Shown: positions 17,461 through 27,288, counted from the stretch's first letter. The stretch: DNA of 64,000 bases from Pseudomonas fluorescens (GCF_001307275.1 NZ_CP012831.1:6874501-6938500), one strand, 5' to 3'. Notes: generated from the letters alone by a model not told the origin. Numbers and translations: made by a program.

Positions 17461-19384
17461 GCCAAGCCAAGTCCTGGTAACAGATCGCTAGATGATGTGC
17501 CCCGAGTCTGCTCATCGACCTTGATGTGCGCCGGGCCTGGGCGGCGCTGATCGCCGGATGATGAGCATATCGAGCGATCCGCCGGGCGCCGGTTTGTGAG
17601 CATTGGCCGACGGGCGATTCAGGATCGATACCACTCGCGTTACGCTGTAGCCGGCTCAATTGTTTACTCAGCTGCAGCGACAAATAACCCGTGTGGTAAT
17701 CCTGCGTGTTATCAGCGCCAAGCAAACTTTTCAACGCGACGAGCCGGGATTGTTGTTTCGCTTGCCATTTTGAGTGATCGATATGGCTTGCACGGCGAAG
17801 TAGCCGGCGTATGTCCTTATGGAGCGAGTGTTTCAATGCCCGAACATGTTTAGCCGGATCCTTCGGCAAGACCTGGAACGCTAATAGGCAGACAAGCATT
17901 GCAACGATCCAGGCCAGCGCTTGGTTGGCGAAATCGACGAAATTGTAGAGGGCGGTATCGCCGGTACTCACCAAGGTATTGAACCCGATCAGGTAGGCAA
18001 TCCCTTGCAGGGCGTAGCGCGGTTGGCTCGTCGCATGGATCCCGAATGACCAGAACGCAGCCAGTAACAGGAATAACAAAGGGAAGCCGTTGATCTGCGG
18101 CATCAACAGGAATTTGCACAGCGCTGCCGCCAGAATGGCGTAGAGCGTGCCCCGAATAAAGCTGGCGAGGCCTTGGGCAGGCGCGGGGGCCGGCGCCAGC
18201 AATGTGCAGCACGGGCCCAGGACCGCCAGTAGCGCGGGCCCTTGATCCCAACCGCTGAGATACCAGACCGCACCCGCGGCCAACGTGGCGAGCAGTGCCC
18301 TGATGCCGTTTCGCGCCGCATCAGCGTAATTGCGCGGATACACCACGGCACGTACCTGCTCGGGGCGAGCATGGTCGAGGCTGGTGAAGTTCAGCAAGGC
18401 CTCGCCCAGATCCGTCAGTTGTTCGTCCAAGCGTTCGCTGAGCAACCGCGAGTGGTGGTTTGAGTCAGCGAAATCATTCACCAGGCAACGCAGTTGCCCC
18501 ACCGTATCGGCGGCGGCGAGACAGTCGCAGCGGCTGTCGCTCATCCGTTCGCCCAGTTGCCGCAATGCCGCGCTTATCCGCGCGAGCAACCTGGGGTCGA
18601 TCCCGGGGTATGGATCGTCGCTGTGCACATCGAGTACAGCGGATTGCAAATGCGCCAGGCCCGCCTGAATCGCCAGCTGCCGGGAGCGAATCCGCGACGA
18701 TTCGCCCCGCCCTATTCCCAATTGGTCGTCCACCTTGCCGATATCCATGGCGAGCTGGTGGCGTTGCGTCGCCAGCTCCGCGGACTGCTCGCCTGAGAGC
18801 CTCGCGGCGAGCAACCGGGCACTGCGGACACAGACATCGACCAGCGAGTTTCGAAGCTTCTTCTCCATCGTCTTGGAACTGAACAGCGTTACCACCAGGC
18901 TCAAGCTCAGCACCCCGAGCGCTACCGCCGTGCCGCGAGTGATGATGTGATCGAAGGCCTGTTCAGGCGCGACGATGGCAGGCCCCAATGCCAGGCAGAC
19001 CGTATAACCCGCCACCACTGCCGCGGTAGCTTGGTAATGGCGCAAGACACTCATTGCACTGACGCACAGGCCCAGCCACATACCGATGCCGAGTATGAAC
19101 AGCAGCATCTGTTGAGCGAACAGCCCTGTCAGCACGAAAGCCGCGACCAGGCCTACCAGGGTTCCCAACATCCGGTAGAAGCCTTTTCCCAGCACCGCCC
19201 CTTGAATGGGTTGCACCAGCAGCAACACAGTGGATGCCCCCGAGAACGGCGATTCCAGATGCAGTTGGAAGCCGAGCCACAGCGCCAGCCCCGCCGCCAA
19301 GACACTGCGCAACACGTAGAAGAAACTGGCGGGCGTCCAGGGCAAGGGGATGAGCGCGAACAGGCGTGTCGCCAGGCGAGTCAT
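17420..19384 (-). CDS. FUSC-family aromatic acid exporter, inner-membrane subunit (AaeB-like)
   Basis: A 654-residue inner-membrane protein with two membrane bundles of about six helices (about 15-180 and 355-500), each followed by a cytoplasmic helical domain, the layout of FUSC/AaeB proteins. With the HlyD-like periplasmic protein it would expel aromatic carboxylates or related toxic compounds. ATG 19384 overlaps the stop of the HlyD-like gene (ATGA), which fixes the start; a longer open frame to 19543 is an extension through that gene. It is the third gene of a DUF1656-HlyD-FUSC operon. Its C-terminus ends inside the SnoaL remnant, so the last residues may be altered. Confidence 0.9.
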   Translation of the reverse strand: MTRLATRLFALIPLPWTPASFFYVLRSVLAAGLALWLGFQLHLESPFSGASTVLLLVQPIQGAVLGKGFYRMLGTLVGLVAAFVLTGLFAQQMLLFILGIGMWLGLCVSAMSVLRHYQATAAVVAGYTVCLALGPAIVAPEQAFDHIITRGTAVALGVLSLSLVVTLFSSKTMEKKLRNSLVDVCVRSARLLAARLSGEQSAELATQRHQLAMDIGKVDDQLGIGRGESSRIRSRQLAIQAGLAHLQSAVLDVHSDDPYPGIDPRLLARISAALRQLGERMSDSRCDCLAAADTVGQLRCLVNDFADSNHHSRLLSERLDEQLTDLGEALLNFTSLDHARPEQVRAVVYPRNYADAARNGIRALLATLAAGAVWYLSGWDQGPALLAVLGPCCTLLAPAPAPAQGLASFIRGTLYAILAAALCKFLLMPQINGFPLLFLLLAAFWSFGIHATSQPRYALQGIAYLIGFNTLVSTGDTALYNFVDFANQALAWIVAMLVCLLAFQVLPKDPAKHVRALKHSLHKDIRRLLRRASHIDHSKWQAKQQSRLVALKSLLGADNTQDYHTGYLSLQLSKQLSRLQRNASGIDPESPVGQCSQTGARRIARYAHHPAISAAQARRTSRSMSRLGAHHLAICYQDLAWLLEQYANVARSPY

Positions 19385-20292
19385 CACATGAACGCCTGCA
19401 GCCATTGGGTGAGTCGCCAGCGCGGCGCGGCGTTCGGCTGCGTCACTTCGACACTGGCGGTCATGCCCGCCGCCAACTCCACCCCGTCCGGGACCCTGTC
19501 CAACTGGATGCGCACGGGTACGCGCTGTGCCAACCGAATCCAACTGAAGGTCGGGCTCACCTGAGGCAAACCGCTGTCGTTGCGCAATTCATTGGCATCG
19601 GCGATGCCCCTGCCCATGCTTGCCACATGCCCTTCCAGCAGCGGGGCAAACCCCATCAGCTTGATCGACACCGGCGCGCCGATACGCACACCGGGCAGCT
19701 TGGTCTCTTCAAAATAACCCGTGATCCAGAAACTATGGCCATCGACCACGAATAGGTTGGTATGGCCAGCCTCCGCGTAGTCACCAGGCTGCAGCCGCAG
19801 TTGAGTGACGTAGCCGTCCACCGGCGAACGAATCGTCGTGCGGTCCAGGTCGAGTTGCGCTTGGGCTAACTGGCTGCGTGCCGCGTCCAGGCGCGCTTGG
19901 GCCACAGCCAAGTCACGCGCCGCGTTGTCAATCTCTTCCCGGGCGATGGCGTCGGCCAATTGGGATCGCCGCTTCAATTGTGCACTGCGCTGCTCGAACA
20001 CACTGCGCGCTTCGGCGAACTCCGCCGCACGCTGTTGCAGGACCAATCGATAAGCACGCGCATCGATGCGATACAGCAAATCGCCCTTGGCGACCCATTG
20101 GTTGTCGTTGACCGACAGCTGATCGATTTGGCCGCTAATCTCTGGCGCAATGCGGATGACCTGCGCGCTCACCCGTCCGTCCCGCGTCCAGGGCGCCAAG
20201 ACATAGGCCCGCCAAAGTTGCAGGCAGAACACCAGGGCCAGCACGCCAAGCCCCAGGGTGGCGGCAGGTTTGAGGATTTTGACGATAGACAT
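19384..20292 (-). CDS. HlyD-family periplasmic adaptor (AaeA/EmrA-like)
   Basis: A 302-residue membrane fusion protein linking the FUSC pump to the cell envelope. It has an N-terminal membrane anchor (about 8-30), a biotinyl/lipoyl-like half (VSAQVIRIAPEISGQIDQL, followed by NDNQWVAKGDLLYRIDARAY), a coiled-coil hairpin (about 75-140, rich in Ala, Gln and Arg) and a second lipoyl half with TTIRSPVDGYVTQLRLQPGDYA. GTG 20304 directly follows the upstream stop, but ATG 20292 has TGAGG 6 bases before it and is preferred. The stop overlaps the FUSC start. Confidence 0.9.
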   Translation of the reverse strand: MSIVKILKPAATLGLGVLALVFCLQLWRAYVLAPWTRDGRVSAQVIRIAPEISGQIDQLSVNDNQWVAKGDLLYRIDARAYRLVLQQRAAEFAEARSVFEQRSAQLKRRSQLADAIAREEIDNAARDLAVAQARLDAARSQLAQAQLDLDRTTIRSPVDGYVTQLRLQPGDYAEAGHTNLFVVDGHSFWITGYFEETKLPGVRIGAPVSIKLMGFAPLLEGHVASMGRGIADANELRNDSGLPQVSPTFSWIRLAQRVPVRIQLDRVPDGVELAAGMTASVEVTQPNAAPRWRLTQWLQAFM

Positions 20293-20304
20293 GGCCGGCC
20301 TCAC

Positions 20305-20502
20305 TCAGCAATTGACGACCATCGCCGACACGACGATAAGCGAGACAAAAAAACGCGCCAGCGCCGGGTGCCACGTCTCGTCCAGCCAACGCCGGGCCAG
20401 GCGCTCAATGAGTTTGTAGGCCAGGACCGATGCACCCAGGTAGATCAACAAGGGGGGGACGTAGAGGTTGGCAATGGAGATTTCGCTAAGCATGGCAAGC
20501 AC
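20305..20502 (-). CDS. DUF1656 small membrane protein (AaeX-like)
   Basis: A 65-residue protein with two hydrophobic segments (LYVPPLLIYLGASVLAYKLIE and LARFFVSLIVVSAMVV) and the short ISIANLYVPP start typical of DUF1656/AaeX. Such proteins regularly open operons for HlyD plus FUSC efflux systems; their own role is unresolved. It is the first gene of the unit and faces an AraC regulator across 137 bases. Confidence 0.85.
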   Translation of the reverse strand: MLAMLSEISIANLYVPPLLIYLGASVLAYKLIERLARRWLDETWHPALARFFVSLIVVSAMVVNC

Positions 20503-20639
20503 CGGGGTTCGGAGGGGGTCCAGGATTCGCCCGCGTACTGAAGGGGGCTTGGTGATGATGCTAAGGAACTACCACCGCTGCCGATATTGAGTACACTGCC
20601 AAAATATAATCAAATTCAGACAGACACCGACGACACGCC

Positions 20640-21437
20640 ATGGCCGAAATCCACCGTTTCCACGTCGATCAATTCGAGTACGACAACCTGTCGCAACCTG
20701 CCGTGGCACTGATGCTGGAAACCCAGCGCAACGACAGTGAGTCCGCCGAACACAAACATCGCAAGGGGCAACTGGTCGTGGCTTATTGCGGAGGCATTGT
20801 GTGTACGGTGGAAGATGGCGTGTGGATGGTCCCGTCAGGGTTCGGCGTCTGGATTCCGGGAGGGGTCGCCCACAGCAACCGCGTCACGGCCAACGGGCAG
20901 GTCTGTTTTTTATTCGTGGAGCCCGGCGCCGCGTCGCTTCCCGATCGCTGCTGTACGCTGGCGCTATCGCCGTTGATCCTGGAACTCATCCTTCACCTGA
21001 GCGACCAGGTCCAGGATTACCCCGCCAATTCGCGCATTGCACGGCTGGCCAACGTGCTGCTCGAAGAACTCGAACTGGCGCCCACGGAACAGCTTTACCT
21101 GCCTTTGCCCGCCTCGAACCAGCTTCGCACAATCGCCCGGGCGCTGGCGCAAGAGCCTTCCAACCGCGCCACCATGGCCAGTTGGGCACGGCACGTAGCC
21201 ATGAGCGAACGCTCGCTGGCCCGCCTGATAAAAAGCGAAACCGGGCTTACCTTCGGTCAATGGCGCAAGCAATGGCAGATCATCGTCGCGTTGCAAAGCC
21301 TGGCCGAAGGGCAGTCGGTGCAAAGAACCGCTGAAGCGCTCGGCTACGAGTCAGTCAGCTCGTTCATCACCATGTTTCGCAAGACCTTGGGCACCTCACC
21401 GGCACGTTATCTGCGCAATACCACGCTACGGCAATGA
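20640..21437 (+). CDS. AraC-family regulator of the adjacent efflux operon
   Basis: A 265-residue regulator with an N-terminal cupin (AEHKHRKGQLVVAYCGGIVC, GVWIPGGVAHSNRV) and a C-terminal two-part helix-turn-helix (MASWARHVAMSERSLARLIKSETG and QRTAEALGYESVSSFITMFRKTLG). This is the group of short-sensor AraC proteins that often face efflux genes. It is divergent from the DUF1656-HlyD-FUSC operon, its likely target. A TATAAT at 20605-20610, 30 bases before the start, may be its -10 element, although no -35 at normal spacing is clear. Confidence 0.9.
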   Translation: MAEIHRFHVDQFEYDNLSQPAVALMLETQRNDSESAEHKHRKGQLVVAYCGGIVCTVEDGVWMVPSGFGVWIPGGVAHSNRVTANGQVCFLFVEPGAASLPDRCCTLALSPLILELILHLSDQVQDYPANSRIARLANVLLEELELAPTEQLYLPLPASNQLRTIARALAQEPSNRATMASWARHVAMSERSLARLIKSETGLTFGQWRKQWQIIVALQSLAEGQSVQRTAEALGYESVSSFITMFRKTLGTSPARYLRNTTLRQ

Positions 21438-21623
21438 GCCGGGGGTTTGGAATCGCTCACATACCCGAACAGCGACTTGATCTCCAGGTACTCGTCAAAC
21501 CCCAGCTCACCCCATTCACGCCCGCGATCACACGCGCACCTTTCCATATGGCAACCTGCGCCGCTAGATACCCGACTCCACCGACAACGCCCAACCGGTG
21601 CCAGCGGCTTCTTCAACAAGCAC

Positions 21624-22913
21624 TCAAAACAAGGCATCCAATACCCGGTAATAGCTGATCCCGGCCGCAAGATAAAGCCGCTGCAACGCATGAAACGGAA
21701 TTCGCCGCAGTGGCATGACCGGGAACGGGAAGTCCTGCGTCGCCCCTGAGAGCTTCGCGGCCAGATGCTTGCCTAATGCCGTGGACAGGGCGATGCCGCG
21801 GCCGTTGTAGCCGAGCAAGACTGACAGCCCCGGTGCCGGATCATGCACATGGGGAAGAAAGCTTTGCGTCAGGGCGACCCGACCACTCCAGCGGTACTCG
21901 ACAGGCACCTCCGCCACTTGCGCAAACAGCGCCCCCAGCGAACGCTCCAGGTGCGCCCAGTCACGCTGCCGGGAAGGCTCCGAAAACGGCCCCCGCCCTC
22001 CCAGAAGCAAACGCCCCTGGGCATCCAGCTTGAAGTACAGCAGCAAACGGCGTGAGTCCGAACAGACCTCGCCACCGGGCAGGATGGTCTTGCGGATCGC
22101 CGGCGGGAGCGGACGGGTCGCAATGATGAAGCTGTTGGCCGCGACGACGGTCTGGCGCAACCCGGGCCACAGGTCGTCGGTATAGCCATCGGTGGCCAAT
22201 AACACCCGTTGCGCACTGACCTTGAAGCCTTGCGCAGTGGACAACAGCCAGCCTGATCGCTGCCGCTGCAGCCCCGTGACGCGGCTGTGGCCGTGGATCA
22301 TTGCGCCCTGCCCCACTGCGGCCTTCGCCAGGCCACGGGCGTAACTCAATGGATGCAAGCTGCCAGCCCGAGGATCGACCCACCCCCCCAGGTAATTCTC
22401 GGTACCGATACGTTGGCTGACCGCGGCCCGGTCCAACAGCTCCACCTTGACGCCCCGGCGTTGCCATTGCGCGGCGCGCTGCTCGATGGTCTTCATAGCG
22501 GTCGTTGAACAGGCCGGTTGAATCCAGCCTTTCTGAGTGGCATCACACTCGATCCCGTACTGGCGAATCAGCGCAAACACTTCGTCAGCGGCTGACCCGG
22601 CCGCCTCGATCATCGCTTCGGCACGGGCTGGGCCGAACTTGGCGAGCAATTGATCCGGGTCGAACTTCAGCCCGGGGATCACCTGCCCGCCGTTGCGCCC
22701 CGAAGCCCCCCAGCCGGGCTCCCCGGTATCCAGCACACAGACGCTGACACCCGCTTCGGCCAATCGTAAAGCCGTCACCAGACCGGTATAGCCAGCCCCC
22801 ACGATGGCCACATCCACTTGCTTGTCTTCGGCCAAGGCCGGCGTTTGCACCGCCGGTGTGGCAGTCGCGGCCCACAGCGAGGCCGGCAGTTGCGGGGCGA
22901 AAGGTGCATTCAT
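21624..22913 (-). CDS. FAD-dependent amine oxidase (DAO family, PuuB-like)
   Basis: A 429-residue flavoprotein of the D-amino-acid-oxidase/GlpD fold, expected to oxidise a primary or secondary amine to an aldehyde or imine. The FAD-binding GAGYTG is at 39-44, with VLDTGEPGWGASGRNGGQV just after and a C-terminal FAD motif LLGYNGRGIALSTALG. The GASGRNGG signature and overall length match gamma-glutamylputrescine oxidoreductase-like enzymes. It is the last gene of an SBP-permease-ATPase-oxidase operon and overlaps the ATPase stop by 4 bases, so it probably oxidises the imported amine. No gamma-glutamylputrescine synthetase is nearby, so the substrate remains open. Confidence 0.88.
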   Translation of the reverse strand: MNAPFAPQLPASLWAATATPAVQTPALAEDKQVDVAIVGAGYTGLVTALRLAEAGVSVCVLDTGEPGWGASGRNGGQVIPGLKFDPDQLLAKFGPARAEAMIEAAGSAADEVFALIRQYGIECDATQKGWIQPACSTTAMKTIEQRAAQWQRRGVKVELLDRAAVSQRIGTENYLGGWVDPRAGSLHPLSYARGLAKAAVGQGAMIHGHSRVTGLQRQRSGWLLSTAQGFKVSAQRVLLATDGYTDDLWPGLRQTVVAANSFIIATRPLPPAIRKTILPGGEVCSDSRRLLLYFKLDAQGRLLLGGRGPFSEPSRQRDWAHLERSLGALFAQVAEVPVEYRWSGRVALTQSFLPHVHDPAPGLSVLLGYNGRGIALSTALGKHLAAKLSGATQDFPFPVMPLRRIPFHALQRLYLAAGISYYRVLDALF

Positions 22914-23656
22914 GCCGGCACCTCCCCGCTGTGGTTGAGCAGTCGGCGAAGAAAATCCTGTGTGCGAGGATGCGTCGGCGTACTCAGTACTTCCCCGGCG
23001 GGTCCTGACTCGACGATCTTGCCGCTATGAAGAAAACAGACCTTGTCGGCGACGTCTCGAGCGAAGGCCATTTCGTGGGTCACCACGATCATGGTCATGC
23101 CCTCATTGGCCAGATTGCGCATCACCGCCAACACTTCACCGACCAACTCCGGATCGAGGGCCGAGGTCGGTTCGTCGAAGAGGATCGCCTGGGGGTTCAT
23201 CGCCAACGCCCGGGCTATGGCGACACGTTGCTGCTGCCCCCCGGACAGTTCGTCCGGGTAGGCATTCATCCGATGGGACAAGCCGACCTTTTCCATCAGC
23301 GCCTCGGCATTCTTGCGGGCCGCCTGAGGGTTCTCCTTCTTTACGTAGATCGGCCCTTCCATGACATTTTCCAGGGCCGTGCGGTGCGGGAACAGATTGA
23401 AGCGCTGAAAGACCATCGCCACCCGAGTGCGAATGTCGTGGATGTTCCTGGCATTGCGGTCGACACGTTCATCGCCGACCAGGACCTCGCCCTGGTCATA
23501 ACTTTCCAGGCCGTTGATACAGCGCAGCAACGTGGACTTGCCCGACCCCGAAGGGCCAATCAGGCACACTACTTCACCGCTCTTGACCTGCAAATCGATG
23601 CCTTCGAGGACCGGCACGCTGCCGTAACGCTTGTGAATACCCTTGATCTCGATCAT
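22910..23656 (-). CDS. Polar amino-acid ABC transporter ATP-binding protein
   Basis: A 248-residue GlnQ/HisP-type ATPase. Walker A is GPSGSGKST (34-42); the Q-loop VFQRFNLFPH, signature LSGGQQQ, Walker B AILFDEP and switch VTHE are all present. ATG 23656 overlaps the permease stop (ATGA) and follows GGAGA; a longer open frame upstream is only read-through of the permease region. Coupling on both sides ties permease, ATPase and amine oxidase into one unit. Confidence 0.93.
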   Translation of the reverse strand: MIEIKGIHKRYGSVPVLEGIDLQVKSGEVVCLIGPSGSGKSTLLRCINGLESYDQGEVLVGDERVDRNARNIHDIRTRVAMVFQRFNLFPHRTALENVMEGPIYVKKENPQAARKNAEALMEKVGLSHRMNAYPDELSGGQQQRVAIARALAMNPQAILFDEPTSALDPELVGEVLAVMRNLANEGMTMIVVTHEMAFARDVADKVCFLHSGKIVESGPAGEVLSTPTHPRTQDFLRRLLNHSGEVPA

Positions 23657-24309
23657 GACGTTCTCCGGGTGCTGAAGCGTGCTTCCAGACGACGCAACGC
23701 AAAGGACAGCGGCAGGCTCATCGCCAGGTAGAGCAATGCCACCAGGGTGTAGACCGTCATGTTCTCGAAGGTCGAAGAGGCGATCAGTTGCCCCGCGCGA
23801 GTCATCTCGGCCACGGTGATGGTGGAGACCAGCGACGAGTCCTTGAGCATCATGACCAGGGTGTTGCCGTAAGGCGGCAAGGCGATGCGAAATGCCTGGG
23901 GCAGCACCACTCGCCGCATCACCATCGCACCGCGCATACCCAAGGATTCCGCCGCCTCGATCTGCCCTTGCTGGATCGCCTGGATACCGGCCCGGAAGTT
24001 CTCCGCCTGATAGGCCGAATAAGCGATTCCCAGGCCAATGACGCCGGCCTGCATCGCAGTCAGTTGAATGCCGAATTCCGGCAGGACGAAATAGATATAA
24101 AACAGCTGCACAATGATCGGCAGCCCCCGGATGATGTTCACCACACTGATGGCGAACAACGCGACCGCACGTATTTTCGAGACCATCATCAGGGCCAGGA
24201 GCAGGCCGATCAGCGAGCTGAGTACAAACGACCCGGCCGTCACTTGAAGAGTGACCACCGCCCCTTTGAGCAAGATAGGGAGGAAGTCCAACGCATTCTG
24301 GAGAATCAT
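23653..24309 (-). CDS. Polar amino-acid ABC transporter permease
   Basis: A 218-residue HisM/GlnP-family inner-membrane permease with about five membrane segments and the EAA-type loop EAAESLGMRGAMVMRRVVLPQ. It contains the family's RGLPIIVQLFYIYF segment. Only one permease is encoded, so the channel is presumably a homodimer. It is preceded by the binding-protein gene (61 bases) and overlaps the ATPase gene. Confidence 0.93.
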   Translation of the reverse strand: MILQNALDFLPILLKGAVVTLQVTAGSFVLSSLIGLLLALMMVSKIRAVALFAISVVNIIRGLPIIVQLFYIYFVLPEFGIQLTAMQAGVIGLGIAYSAYQAENFRAGIQAIQQGQIEAAESLGMRGAMVMRRVVLPQAFRIALPPYGNTLVMMLKDSSLVSTITVAEMTRAGQLIASSTFENMTVYTLVALLYLAMSLPLSFALRRLEARFSTRRTS

Positions 24310-24370
24310 AAAAGCTACCCACGGAACAATGAGTGGACCCGCCCGCTACCGCAGGCGGTCGACAAAACCA

Positions 24371-25129
24371 TCAGTTGAGTTTCCACTTCTCGATGATCCG
24401 TTCGAGGGAACCATCAGCCTTGATCGCAGCGATGCCTTTGTTGACCTGCTCCAGTGTTGCGTTGTCGCCCTTGCGCACGATCAGGCAAACGTCCCCCATC
24501 ACCACCGGCTGATAGCTCTGCACCAGGTGCACCTTGTTCTGCGTGCCCTGGGCCAATTGGTAGGCGACGATCGGGCGATCGGCGAAACCCGCCTTGATAC
24601 GGCCGAGGGCCAGGTCGCGCATCAGATCGGGGATCGAGTCATAGCCACGGACTTCCTTGAAGACACCACGCTTGTTCAGCTCATCGATGAACACGGTGCC
24701 GACCTGGGCGCCGACAACTTCGCCGGCAAAATCCTCCATGCGGGTGTACGCGGTCGGGTCGTCGGCCTTGACGATCAGACCCTCGCCATAGGTGAAGACC
24801 GGATCGGAATACTGCACCACCTTTTCCCGCGCCGGCGTCCGGAGCATGGCGGCAGAAATCAGGTCGATCTTGTTTGACGTCAGTGACGGAATCAGTGAAG
24901 CGAAGGTGGTCTGCTGGATCTCCACCTCGAAGCCGCCAGCCTTGGCCACTGCCTGCGCAGCGTCGATCATCATGCCCTGGATACTCTGGCTCTTGACGTC
25001 GAGAAAGGTGAAGGGAATCCCCGTTGCGGTTGCGCCGACCTTGTAGACGGGCTCGGCGGCGGCGTTGGCTGAAGTGATGCCAGCAGTCAGGGCAACAACG
25101 AACGTGAGTGCACGAAAGCGAGTAAGCAT
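24371..25129 (-). CDS. Amino-acid ABC transporter substrate-binding protein
   Basis: A 252-residue periplasmic protein of the polar amino-acid (family 3) type. A Sec signal peptide is clear (MLTRFRALTFVVALTAG, cleavage near ANA at 23). The ligand-binding sequence includes GIPFTFLD, IDLISAAMLRTPAREKVVQYSDPVF, in which the Arg normally grips the ligand carboxylate, and VGAQVGTVFIDEL. It heads the operon and is divergent from the IclR regulator. The ligand could be a polyamine-like or amino-acid compound that feeds the downstream amine oxidase. Confidence 0.9.
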   Translation of the reverse strand: MLTRFRALTFVVALTAGITSANAAAEPVYKVGATATGIPFTFLDVKSQSIQGMMIDAAQAVAKAGGFEVEIQQTTFASLIPSLTSNKIDLISAAMLRTPAREKVVQYSDPVFTYGEGLIVKADDPTAYTRMEDFAGEVVGAQVGTVFIDELNKRGVFKEVRGYDSIPDLMRDLALGRIKAGFADRPIVAYQLAQGTQNKVHLVQSYQPVVMGDVCLIVRKGDNATLEQVNKGIAAIKADGSLERIIEKWKLN

Positions 25130-25293
25130 GGCGTATCTCCCATTGGACGCTTTTATTGTCTTAAGTCCGGTAAGGGTTGCCCCATATGGATGGCAGGAGG
25201 CTCAAAATGACTGTAAAGCGATTTACAAAAATCGTAAAGAGATTTATAAGTATCGAATATCGATATTCAAAGCGCAGAATATAAGGATTTTCC

Positions 25294-26070
25294 ATGAGCG
25301 ATAACCCTCATCCGCTGTTCAATCAGTCATTGGAAAAAGGCCTGGCGGTGCTGCGGGCGTTCAACGCAGCCCGGCGCACGATGAACCTGGCGGATATCGC
25401 CCAAGCTGCAGACATCAACAAAAGCTCGGCGCAACGCATGATTCATACCCTCGAAGAGCTGGGTTATGTGCGCAAGCATCCGCAGACCAAACGCTTTCAG
25501 TTGACCCCGAAGGTCATGGAGATCGGCTACAACTACCTGGCCGCCGACACACTGGTGGACGTGGCCAACCCGTTCCTTGCCGAGTTGGCACAGGCTACCG
25601 GGGAGACGACCAACCTGACCGAACCCGACGGGCTGGACATGGTGTACGTGGCACGCTTCGTGGCGCCGAAATTCATCCCTATCCACATGCCCATTGGCAG
25701 CCGGATCCCGATGTACTGCACCGGTTCCGGACGGGCCTTCCTGAGCGCCCTGCCCGACGACGAGCTTGTTGCCGCACTGCAAGCCAGCGAGCGCAAACGT
25801 CATACCCAGTACACCCTGACCGCGATCGACGACATCATCGAGCAGATCGAGGCCACACGGCGCAGGGGCTACGCCACGAACAAGGAAGAGTTGTTCCTTG
25901 GCGACATGTCCATTGCCGCGCCGATCATTGGCAGCCAGGGCCTGCCGGTCGCAGCCGTGCATGTGGTGGTGCCAACGAGTCGCTGGAGCCTGGAGGAAGC
26001 CGAGCGCAAGCTGGCGCCCGCGGTGATCGAGTGTGCACGGGCGATTCGCTCGTCAATACGAACCCTTTAG
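25294..26070 (+). CDS. IclR-family transcriptional regulator
   Basis: A 258-residue IclR protein. The winged helix-turn-helix spans about 10-70 (LEKGLAVLRAFNAARRTMNLADIAQAADINKSSAQRMIHTLEELGYV, quoted in parts), followed by the effector domain (about 80-255) with the conserved GSRIPMYCTGSGRAFLS and YATNKEEL motifs. It faces the ABC-amine oxidase operon across 164 AT-rich bases and is its likely controller. A palindromic AT-rich tract (around 25206-25275) upstream of its start may hold the operator. Confidence 0.92.
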   Translation: MSDNPHPLFNQSLEKGLAVLRAFNAARRTMNLADIAQAADINKSSAQRMIHTLEELGYVRKHPQTKRFQLTPKVMEIGYNYLAADTLVDVANPFLAELAQATGETTNLTEPDGLDMVYVARFVAPKFIPIHMPIGSRIPMYCTGSGRAFLSALPDDELVAALQASERKRHTQYTLTAIDDIIEQIEATRRRGYATNKEELFLGDMSIAAPIIGSQGLPVAAVHVVVPTSRWSLEEAERKLAPAVIECARAIRSSIRTL

Positions 26071-26322
26071 CAGATTGCCCCAGTGGACAGCCACCGTTTC
26101 CCTTGCACAAATCCAATTATTACCACCGTCACTTAGAGGGTGGGACTGCACATACTGGATGGGGTGATTGAACCCTAGGCTAGTTCAACTGGGCGCCCTT
26201 CCAACGGAACACGCCGGAACAGGTCGCGGTGTTTGAACGAAAACAGCGCCAACGGTTTGATGGTGTAACTTACCTATCACTCCGGCTGCCGCCAAGGTTC
26301 GTGAGTGACTACCCCATAAACA

Positions 26323-27288
26323 TCAAACCGGAGCCTTCAGATCCACCCCCAGCGCCTGGGCAAAAGCCTTGACCAAGGGGCTGCGCACAGTGTTGTGACG
26401 CAGTATCAGACTGAATGGCGTGACGATGTTGATCAGGTCCGGACGCACTGCGCGCAACTCTCCCCGCGCCACCATCGATGCGGCGTAATGCTGGGGCAGA
26501 AACCCGAGGAAACGCCCCGTCTTGATCAGCAACGCCACGGCTTCCACCTGGGTGGCCGAGGCGGAGAAGCTGTCGTAGTGCGCAAATTTCAGTTTGTCAC
26601 GATGAATCGCGTAGCGATGGTTGACGCACTCATACTCCTTGAGCACATGTTCCCCCATGTCCGCGTCCGCCATGGAGAACAGCGGGTGGCCGAGTGCGCA
26701 ATAGACCTGCGAACGTTCTTCATAGAGTTCGTAGTAATCGAACTCTTCGCGTTTTTGATAAATCGGTACGATCCCCGCTACCAACCGCCCCTCGACGACA
26801 CCTCTTTCGACTTCATCGAGTTGCGAAGCCTGAAGTTGAAATCGGACCTTGGGCGACTGTTCATTCATTTGCCTGAGCGCAGCAACTAACGGGGAATTAT
26901 CATCCGAAATAGTATTATCAATAACCCCCACACCAAGATCACCAACAAGTTCGTTTTGCGCGGAACTAAGGCGATCACGAAAGTTGTCGACCGAGGCAAA
27001 TAAGTCTATCGACGCCTGATACACCAGGCGCCCTTCTTCCGTCAGATGAAAGCCCTCGCGCCCGCGCGTGCAAAGGCGCATACCGATACGGATTTCCAAG
27101 TCGGAAATCTGTTTGCTGATGGCTGCCAGCCCCACATTCAGCTCATTCTGTGCGGCACTAAAGCCTCCCGCCTCGACCACGGCCTTGAACACTTTGAGCA
27201 ATTTGAAATCCAGCCCGCTGAGGGCCAACGGTGCCCTTTGTGGGGGTCTTGGCGGCGGGTTTCCGGAATTGGAAAGTGGGGTTTCCAT
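26323..27288 (-). CDS. LysR-family transcriptional regulator
   Basis: A 321-residue LysR protein with a Pro-rich start of about 25 residues before the helix-turn-helix (LDFKLLKVFKAVVEAGGFSAAQNELN, read in parts) and a substrate-binding domain after about residue 115. The pattern QNELNVGLAAISKQISDLEIRIG is the recognition region. It is divergent from the argininosuccinate-lyase-like gene, with 294 bases between them, and is the natural candidate regulator of that catabolic operon. Confidence 0.9.
   Translation of the reverse strand: METPLSNSGNPPPRPPQRAPLALSGLDFKLLKVFKAVVEAGGFSAAQNELNVGLAAISKQISDLEIRIGMRLCTRGREGFHLTEEGRLVYQASIDLFASVDNFRDRLSSAQNELVGDLGVGVIDNTISDDNSPLVAALRQMNEQSPKVRFQLQASQLDEVERGVVEGRLVAGIVPIYQKREEFDYYELYEERSQVYCALGHPLFSMADADMGEHVLKEYECVNHRYAIHRDKLKFAHYDSFSASATQVEAVALLIKTGRFLGFLPQHYAASMVARGELRAVRPDLINIVTPFSLILRHNTVRSPLVKAFAQALGVDLKAPV

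Noticed and set aside
17326..17550. Treating the SnoaL-like open frame here as a gene
   Set aside because: Only one short conserved core is present, its start lies inside the MFS gene and its end is antisense to the FUSC gene, so it is recorded as a remnant.
22910..24322. A 470-codon open frame suggesting another fused transporter
   Set aside because: The front half is an out-of-frame read of the permease gene. The ATPase starts at ATG 23656 with its own ribosome site, overlapping the permease stop, unlike the true fusion at 39285.
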